NCBI GenBank assembly: GCA_023436825.1
Contig: JAEZHS010000775.1
Span: forward strand, 1-11,127
Length of the DNA stretch: 11,127 nt
Direction of reading: 5' to 3'
From: Pseudomonadota bacterium
GTDB lineage: Bacteria; Pseudomonadota; Alphaproteobacteria; Reyranellales; Reyranellaceae
The notes under the pieces are model-generated. The model was not told the origin of the DNA. It searched no databases and saw nothing but the letters and a program-made list of their open reading frames with translations. The position numbers and the translations under genes were made by a program. This document shows positions 7,081 through 11,127 of this stretch, in pieces. Position 1 is the stretch's first letter, and each line of letters starts with the position of its first letter.

Positions 7081-8238
7081 ATGGAACGGATCGTCATCGC
7101 CGGTGGCGGCATCATGGGCTCCTGCATCGCCTATCATCTGGCGCTGGCGGGAGCCGCCGCGGCGGTCACGGTGCTGGAGCCCGACCCGACCTACGAATTC
7201 GCCGCCACGCCGCGCGCGGTAGGCGGCATCCGCCTGCAGCACGCCTTGCGCGAGAACGTCGAGATGTCGCTCTACGGCGACCAAGTCTACTCCGCCTTCG
7301 CCGAGCATGTGCGCGGGGGCACGGTCGAGTTCGATCCACAGTTCCGCCGGCGCGGCTATCTCTATCAGGTGCGTGGTGCCGCCGGCATCGCCGCGCTCGA
7401 GGCCAATGTCCGCATGCAGCGGGAGCTCGGTGTCGAGGTGCATATCCTCGACGCCGCGGAGCTGCGCCGGCGCTATCCGTCCTTTCGCTTCGCCGGCGTC
7501 GACTGCGCCGCGCTGTCGCCCGCCGACGGCCAGGTCGATCCCTATTCGGCACTGATGGGGTTCCGAAAAGCCGCGGAGGGGCTCGGCATCACCTACCTGA
7601 AGGACCGTCTCGTCGGGCTGGGACTCTCGGGCGGATTGGTGAGGCAGGCGCGGCTGGCCTCGGGCGGCAGCCTGCCCGTCGACACGCTGGTCAATGTGGC
7701 GAACTGCTGGGCGCCGGAAATCTGCGCCATGATCGGCATGGCGGTGCCGATCGAGCCGGTGCGCCGCCAGCAATTCTACTTCGTGGCGCAGCACAGCATC
7801 GAGCCGATCCCCGCCATGCGCCATATGGACGGCCTCGCCGTGCGCATCCATCAGGACGGCTACATCGTCGGCTCGACCAATCCCCGCGCCGGCTTCGACT
7901 GGGAGATGGAGCACGAGGTGTTCGAAAGCGTGCTATGGCCGCAGCTCGCCGGGCAATGTGCCGCGTTCGAGGCCGTCAAGCTCAAGGGTGGTTGGGCCGG
8001 CCACTACGACATGAACCGCCTCGACGGCAATCCGATCATCGACCGCTTCGACAAGGTGCCGAACTTCATCCTGGCGGCCGGATTTTCCGGTCACGGCCTG
8101 ATGCACGCGCCGGCCGTGGGGCGTGCGGTGAAGGAGCTGATCCTGGACGGCGGCTTCCGCTCCATCGACCTGTCGCGGCTCAGCTGGCGTCGCGTGGTCG
8201 ACGGCCAACCGCTGGCGGACGATGGACCGACGGCGTGA
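7081..8238 (+). CDS. FAD-dependent oxidoreductase, DAO family (sarcosine/glycine oxidase or FOXRED1-like)
   Basis: A 385-aa flavoenzyme, probably oxidising an N-substituted or free amino acid to an imine. The N-terminal Rossmann motif is intact (G8-G-G10-I-M-G13), with E33 at the end of the second strand for the FAD ribose. The segment AVGGIRLQH (46-54) matches the DAO-family region after the FAD fold. The C-terminal region has GWAGHYDMNRLDGNPII (304-320) and the FAD-binding FILAAGFSGHGLMHAPAVG (329-347), as in FOXRED1-like and sarcosine oxidase-like proteins. There is no signal peptide or membrane segment. GGAG at 7068-7071 supports the start. The substrate cannot be assigned: no sarcosine oxidase subunits, THF genes or transporters adjoin it. 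It lies 47 nt after the CusF-fold gene on the same strand and could share a transcript with it. Confidence 0.93.
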   Translation: MERIVIAGGGIMGSCIAYHLALAGAAAAVTVLEPDPTYEFAATPRAVGGIRLQHALRENVEMSLYGDQVYSAFAEHVRGGTVEFDPQFRRRGYLYQVRGAAGIAALEANVRMQRELGVEVHILDAAELRRRYPSFRFAGVDCAALSPADGQVDPYSALMGFRKAAEGLGITYLKDRLVGLGLSGGLVRQARLASGGSLPVDTLVNVANCWAPEICAMIGMAVPIEPVRRQQFYFVAQHSIEPIPAMRHMDGLAVRIHQDGYIVGSTNPRAGFDWEMEHEVFESVLWPQLAGQCAAFEAVKLKGGWAGHYDMNRLDGNPIIDRFDKVPNFILAAGFSGHGLMHAPAVGRAVKELILDGGFRSIDLSRLSWRRVVDGQPLADDGPTA

Positions 8239-8251
8239 GGCTCGCCGAAGT

Positions 8252-8275
8252 TGACGTCGCGTCACGGAATCGTCA
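8252..8275. promoter_or_regulatory. Candidate operator: TGACG-TCG-CGTCA with a third CGTCA
   Basis: TGACG (8252-8256) and CGTCA (8260-8264) form an inverted repeat with a 3-nt spacer, and CGTCA recurs at 8271-8275, 11 bp further on (one helical turn). TTGACG at 8251-8256 could also be a -35 element, but no good -10 follows at normal spacing. The site is in the 68-bp gap before the small exported protein. Short motifs like this can arise by chance. Confidence 0.25.
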
Positions 8276-8306
8276 GTACCTTGATTGCGGCCATGGAGAG
8301 TAGTCT

Positions 8307-8664
8307 ATGCGCATACCTATACTGGCAGTTGTACTCGCGATCCTCTTGGCATCGCAGGCCTCTGCCCAGGCAGACAAGCCGCTGAGTTGCGGCACACATC
8401 ACCAAGGCCTTTGGCGGTACGAACTGGCTTGTTCGCAGCTGTGACGGCATTGCCCTCCACGTGCTCTCGGATTCCGGAAATCCGGCCTTTCCTTTCTATT
8501 TCCTCATCTACCCTTCGGAGACCGAAAAGGGGCGCTTCATAGTCGAGGGCGAAGGGACCGGCGACAAGCAGGCGTCAGCCGCCGCGTTGGCCGAGATTCG
8601 CCAATTGTCGGAGAAGGAAATCGCGACTTTGATTGCCGAAACGAAGCGGCAACAGAAGAAGTAG
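8307..8664 (+). pseudogene. Small exported hypothetical protein, split by a frameshift
   Basis: A ribosome-binding site (GGAGAG, 8295-8300) and an ATG at 8307 open a clean signal peptide, MRIPILAVVLAILLASQASA, followed by QADKPLSCG. That frame ends at TGA 8442-8444 (45 aa). The natural continuation is in the next frame, open from 8386 to the TAG at 8662-8664: HITKAFGGTNWLVRSCDG, then about 73 residues including PAFPFYFLIYP and a charged, Lys-rich C-terminal helix. This frame has no start codon with a ribosome-binding site; a GTG at 8461 would give only 67 aa and no signal peptide. One extra base around 8393-8400 explains the break. The joined product would be about 118 aa and secreted or periplasmic, of unrecognised family. 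It may be a true pseudogene or a sequencing error. Confidence 0.6.
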
Positions 8665-8704
8665 CGGCAGTTGCTGGGGCGGCGATTGCCTGCAATGCTT
8701 GCGC

Positions 8705-8746
8705 AATAACTATATTAACAGAAATATAATTTTAGTTATTTACTTT
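8705..8746. other. AT-rich island with inverted repeat and TATAAT
   Basis: In this 42-bp stretch 37 bases are A or T, in a GC-rich window. It holds an 8-bp inverted repeat (AATAACTA at 8705-8712, TAGTTATT at 8733-8740, 20-nt spacer) and a perfect TATAAT (8725-8730) without a well-placed -35 (TTGCGC at 8699-8704 would need a 20-bp spacer). It may be the promoter or control region of the VPGFRV locus, or a scar of acquired DNA. The rest of 8665-8832 shows no supported gene. Confidence 0.5.
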
Positions 8747-8832
8747 GGATGGTCGCGCCCATAAGATGAACGGGACTTCCGTTGGCGCGCTTCGCTCCCG
8801 GAAGACTATCCGCGATGATCTGAGCAACGACC

Positions 8833-9090
8833 ATGTTCAGAACTCGACCCGACGCAGCCTCGATTGGTCTTGGCTACGGTCAGGCGGACGAAGTGCCCGG
8901 CTTTCGCGTCAAAGTGCCTGGCTTTCACGTCGGACAAAGAGACGAAGTTCCTGGCTTCCGTGTCGGTCAGCCGGATGAGGTCCCTGGCTTTCGCTTGAAT
9001 GCGGACGGCCTGTGCGTCGTATGCCCGGCAATTCAATCGCCGCGTACCTTCTCGGCGATCCCCAAGCAGCGCGGGAGGCGATTCCCGTAA
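8833..9090 (+). CDS. VPGFRV-repeat peptide, probably the N-terminal part of a frameshifted gene
   Basis: The ATG at 8833 opens an 85-aa frame; a TGA at 8821 blocks any longer start, and the ribosome-binding site is weak. Residues 19-55 are tandem peptide repeats, DEVPGFRV / KVPGFHV / DEVPGFRV / DEVPGFRL, joined by GQx linkers. Differences between repeat copies are almost all at third codon positions, which shows that this frame has been translated and selected. After GFRLNADG (near 9009) the frame loses repeat character and ends at 9090. The next frame then continues as VRRMPGNSIAAYL, so one missing base near 9009-9011 would join the two into one gene of about 269 aa. Similar VPGF repeats seem familiar from alphaproteobacterial hypothetical proteins, but I cannot verify that. 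Confidence 0.5.
   Translation: MFRTRPDAASIGLGYGQADEVPGFRVKVPGFHVGQRDEVPGFRVGQPDEVPGFRLNADGLCVVCPAIQSPRTFSAIPKQRGRRFP
8887..8997 (+). repeat. In-frame tandem repeats encoding DEVPGFRV-GQx
   Basis: Four degenerate copies at 8887-8910, 8911-8931, 8941-8964 and 8974-8997, with GQR and GQP linkers at 8932-8940 and 8965-8973. The full period is 33 nt (11 aa). Copies 1 and 3 differ at four bases, all third codon positions. Confidence 0.85.
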
Positions 9091-9644
9091 GCTGCACGTC
9101 GGATGGCAGTACTTTCGGCTGCACGACGCCGCGCCGCAAGTCGTTCAGCGATGTTCCGGCACACCGAACTTTCCGGCGCGCATTGCATCGGATGTATGGA
9201 GTCCTGTCGCCGCCGGGCACTACCGGCGAAAAGCTCATGCAAGGCGCCATCGACAAGCCTACGCCAGGTCCCCCTCCTTTGAATCGTCCTGCTACGCCTG
9301 AAGGAACGTTGAACGAGGCGACAGCGCCAAGCGTGTTGTACGACTTGTTCTTGTCAGGAACCAAGGTGCCCTATGGGACGCCGATGAATCCGGTCAAGTC
9401 GTACTTGTGGCGGGACAGCGACGGTAAGCCGATTGTCATCAACGTAACCGAGCCGGGCCATGGCCTCGCTCCAGGATATGCGATCCATTACATCGTGGAG
9501 ACACCTGAAGGCCCTCGGATCCAGACTGAAGGCGAGGGGTTGTCTCCGTGGCAGGCGCCCGGCAGTCCCGAGTGGGTGCAAAAGCAGCCCAGCGAGGGGA
9601 CTTGGAGGCCGTATCAACAAGGGATCCTTGATCGATCCAGATAG
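9012..9644 (+). CDS. Hypothetical protein, C-terminal part of the VPGFRV locus
   Basis: A 210-aa open frame with a GTG start and no ribosome-binding site of its own (ATG at 9021 is an alternative), overlapping the repeat frame by 79 nt. No signal peptide or membrane segment is visible. Residues 1-60 are basic and hold two cysteines (28, 37). A Pro-rich linker (about 67-98) leads to a compact domain from about 105: YDLFLSGTKVP, YLWRDSDGKPIVINVTEPGH, GYAIHYIVETPEGPRI, QTEGEGLSPWQAPGSPEW. This has the look of a beta-rich domain. The TxPGH...GY...V...EGEG pattern vaguely recalls C-terminal domains of secreted or polymorphic-toxin-like proteins; that is a weak impression only. No immunity-type partner follows, and the convergent phosphoesterase ends 13 nt away. 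Codon third positions are less GC-rich than in neighbouring genes, which suggests transfer. Confidence 0.6.
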   Translation: MRRMPGNSIAAYLLGDPQAAREAIPVSCTSDGSTFGCTTPRRKSFSDVPAHRTFRRALHRMYGVLSPPGTTGEKLMQGAIDKPTPGPPPLNRPATPEGTLNEATAPSVLYDLFLSGTKVPYGTPMNPVKSYLWRDSDGKPIVINVTEPGHGLAPGYAIHYIVETPEGPRIQTEGEGLSPWQAPGSPEWVQKQPSEGTWRPYQQGILDRSR

Positions 9645-9657
9645 CCGCCCGCCTCCT

Positions 9658-11061
9658 CTACCGCCGATTTCCGCAATAACAGGCAGTGAACGACGTCACG
9701 TCGAGATGACCGATGGCGCAGAGATAGGCGGCCAGGCCATCGGCGCCGAGCTCGCCGCGCCCCACCTTGTATAGTTGCCGGTAGGTGTCGCGCACCGCGC
9801 CGTCCTTCATCATCGCCTGCCACAGCGTGCCGACGCTGTCGGGCGAGTAGCGCGGCTGGCGATAGGCCTCGGTGAAGGTGTATTCGCGCTGCCAGTCCGC
9901 CGCTGGCGCAGCGTCGCCGGGATTCGACAAGTACCAGGTCGAGAAGTCGGTCGGCACGCCGGTCCGCCTGTCGTAGGTGAAGATCTGGAAGCCCGGATTC
10001 TGGCCGTAAGCGGGGCTGACCGCGGGCGAGAGCTTGTTCAGGCCGATGACCGCGCCGCGCCCGTCGATCAACAGCCGGTAGTCGTCGAAGTGGGTATGGC
10101 CCGAGAAGCTCGCCTGGATCACGTCGCGGTATTCGGCGAGCAGCACTTGAAGCTCGGAAGCGAACGGCTCCTTCAGGAACGGCACGACCTTCGCTGCGCA
10201 GGACTGGGCCTGGGCGCCGAGCGTCGAATAGGCGTCGATGCCCCAGGGAATGTGATGCACCATCCAGACCTTGCCGCCGACCGCGCGTTGCCGCACCAGC
10301 CGGTCGCGCAGCCAGCGCATCATGGCATCGGCGGCGACGAGGCCGTTCGAGCCGCAGCTGTTCTGGTACAAGTGCGACCACATCACGTCGTTCAGCACGA
10401 TGATCAGCCCGTTGTGGACGCTCGGATGCCGCGCCGCGTAGTAGCCGCCCGCGGCCCAGGTCTCGGCGAAGTCGGGTTCCAGCCGCTCGGCGCCGACAAG
10501 GCGCCGAACCGCCTCGCGCATCGCGGCGAGATAGGCGCCGCCCGGCTCGATGCGATAGTCGCCGCAGCTCGAATCCTCGTTGCCCAGGGCGATGAAGGCG
10601 GGCTTGCCGCGGAGCGCCTTGGCGAGCGCGTCGGCGACGAACAGCGTCGTCTTCGCGGTCATCTCGGCCACGGCCGGCGACATCGTGCTGCCGCCGAGCG
10701 CTGCCGCCGTCTTGGCGTTGAACTGGTGCGTCAGGAAATCGCCCGGCACGATGGCGAAATCGACGTTCGCCGCGACGCGGGCGAAAGTCGCGAGGGTCGA
10801 AGCGAGCAGGGCATGATTGGTGTCCTCGCCGATGCGCGACATCGCCTGGTCCTTGATGGTGGCGAGGGTCGCCGGCCAGTCGGCCAGGGCCGACCGGACC
10901 AGCGTCGCCGCGAGGGCCGGCGGATCGAACGGATTGAAATGGATGTCGGAGATGACGGCGAACGTGCCGCCGTCCCCCTGGGCGCGCGCCGCCGAGCCGA
11001 ACCCTGCCATCCCGAGAACAGCGAGGGCGCACAGGCGAACGAAGACGGCGGCTCTTGTCAT
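9658..11061 (-). CDS. Exported acid-sphingomyelinase-like metallophosphoesterase
   Basis: A 467-aa protein with a signal peptide (Arg3/Arg9, hydrophobic core, AARA before QGDGG; cleavage near residue 27). The calcineurin-like phosphoesterase metal motifs are in order: D39-I-H41, GD108F, GN161ED, H269-H270 in MVHHIPWG, and GH322TH324 near the end of the domain. Order, spacing and the Cys-rich C-terminus (YLCAIGH...CYCG) match secreted acid sphingomyelinase-like enzymes, so it probably cleaves phosphodiester or phosphoanhydride substrates in the periplasm or outside the cell. The usual GNH[D/E] motif reads GNEDSSCGDY, so the catalytic His is absent, as in some ASM-like subfamilies (from memory). 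The start at 11061 is set by the signal peptide. No clear ribosome-binding site precedes it. It is monocistronic here and convergent with the VPGFRV locus. Confidence 0.9.
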   Translation of the reverse strand: MTRAAVFVRLCALAVLGMAGFGSAARAQGDGGTFAVISDIHFNPFDPPALAATLVRSALADWPATLATIKDQAMSRIGEDTNHALLASTLATFARVAANVDFAIVPGDFLTHQFNAKTAAALGGSTMSPAVAEMTAKTTLFVADALAKALRGKPAFIALGNEDSSCGDYRIEPGGAYLAAMREAVRRLVGAERLEPDFAETWAAGGYYAARHPSVHNGLIIVLNDVMWSHLYQNSCGSNGLVAADAMMRWLRDRLVRQRAVGGKVWMVHHIPWGIDAYSTLGAQAQSCAAKVVPFLKEPFASELQVLLAEYRDVIQASFSGHTHFDDYRLLIDGRGAVIGLNKLSPAVSPAYGQNPGFQIFTYDRRTGVPTDFSTWYLSNPGDAAPAADWQREYTFTEAYRQPRYSPDSVGTLWQAMMKDGAVRDTYRQLYKVGRGELGADGLAAYLCAIGHLDVTSFTACYCGNRR

Positions 11062-11093
11062 GCTGCAGACTAGCCGAAAACGCGCCGGGGGCG

Positions 11094-11127
11094 CTCATGC
11101 TCTTCCGGACCGCGAGCTTCCAGCTCG
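11094..11127 (-). repeat. Extragenic repeat copy 3, inverted relative to copy 1
   Basis: On the minus strand a palindrome with 6-bp arms (CGAGCT at 11113-11118, AGCTCG at 11122-11127, 3-nt loop) is followed at once by CGGTCCGGAAGAGCATGAG (11112 down to 11094), identical to 41-59 except for one base. The tail ends 32 nt before the phosphoesterase ATG. Copy 1 ends 34 nt before its own downstream gene in the same relative orientation. The element may continue past the window edge. Confidence 0.6.

Noticed and set aside
6656..8306. Recurring TAG[A/T][C/G]T hexamers near start codons (6656, 7038, 8301) as a shared -10 box
   Set aside because: No matching -35 elements were found, and two lie directly against the ATG, so chance or ribosome-binding context is just as likely.
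8745..8978. 77-aa plus-strand frame (internal ATG at 8766) overlapping the VPGFRV repeats
   Set aside because: The repeats in this frame read as Arg/Ser-rich low-complexity sequence that is not conserved between copies. It could hold a few upstream codons of the real gene, but there is no positive evidence.
8887..8997. Possible CRISPR-like or minisatellite array
   Set aside because: Units are irregular (21-33 nt) with no unique spacers, and they vary at third codon positions in one frame, so they are peptide-coding repeats.
9775..11073. 432-aa plus-strand open frame opposite the phosphoesterase
   Set aside because: Composition is typical of an antisense shadow; the minus-strand frame has a signal peptide and all metal motifs.

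Overview
The window is GC-rich, compact, gene-dense bacterial DNA. GC-rich third codon positions, short gaps, GTG starts, and the mix of a phosphonate monoester hydrolase, a class III adenylate cyclase, D-2-hydroxyacid dehydrogenases and a DAO-type flavoenzyme fit an alphaproteobacterium of the Hyphomicrobiales/Reyranella type. That placement is inference from content, not from a marker gene. No rRNA, tRNA, CRISPR array or transposase was seen.

Layout. (1) 94-1068 (+): an atypical D-2-hydroxyacid dehydrogenase, convergent through a long hairpin (1073-1116) with (2) 1118-2344 (-): an exported trypsin-like serine protease ending in three 13-residue Asp-rich, calcium-loop-like repeats. (3) 2404-2598 and 2601-3797 (+): a 64-aa protein and a class III adenylate cyclase, 2 nt apart. 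They are convergent, through a 12-bp-stem hairpin (3804-3838), with (4) 3853-4884 (-): a second D-2-hydroxyacid dehydrogenase. This one is divergent, over 64 bp, from (5) 4949-6484 (+): a formylglycine-type phosphonate monoester hydrolase with the CGPAR motif. (6) 6662-7033 (+): an exported CusF-fold protein that has lost its copper ligands. (7) 7081-8238 (+): a FAD-dependent DAO-family oxidoreductase. (8) 8307-8664 (+): a small exported protein split by a frameshift. (9) 8665-8832: gene-free DNA containing a very AT-rich 42-bp island. (10) 8833-9644 (+): a lower-GC locus with VPGFRV peptide repeats, apparently frameshifted into an unrecognised C-terminal domain. (11) 9658-11061 (-): an exported acid-sphingomyelinase-like metallophosphoesterase.

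The intact genes look like ordinary chromosomal metabolic and signalling genes. The most plausible functional pair is the phosphonate monoester hydrolase and its divergent dehydrogenase. The stretch 8300-9644 is different: two apparent frameshifts, an AT island and looser codon use suggest acquired or decaying DNA.

A short extragenic repeat (core CGGTCCGGAAGANCATGAG next to a GC-rich palindrome) lies at both ends of the window in inverted orientation, with a diverged third copy after the hydrolase. This may be why the sequence ends where it does. I did not find a clear new multi-gene system. The best leads are the repeat family, the VPGFRV locus, and several enzymes or binding proteins whose catalytic or ligand residues are replaced.
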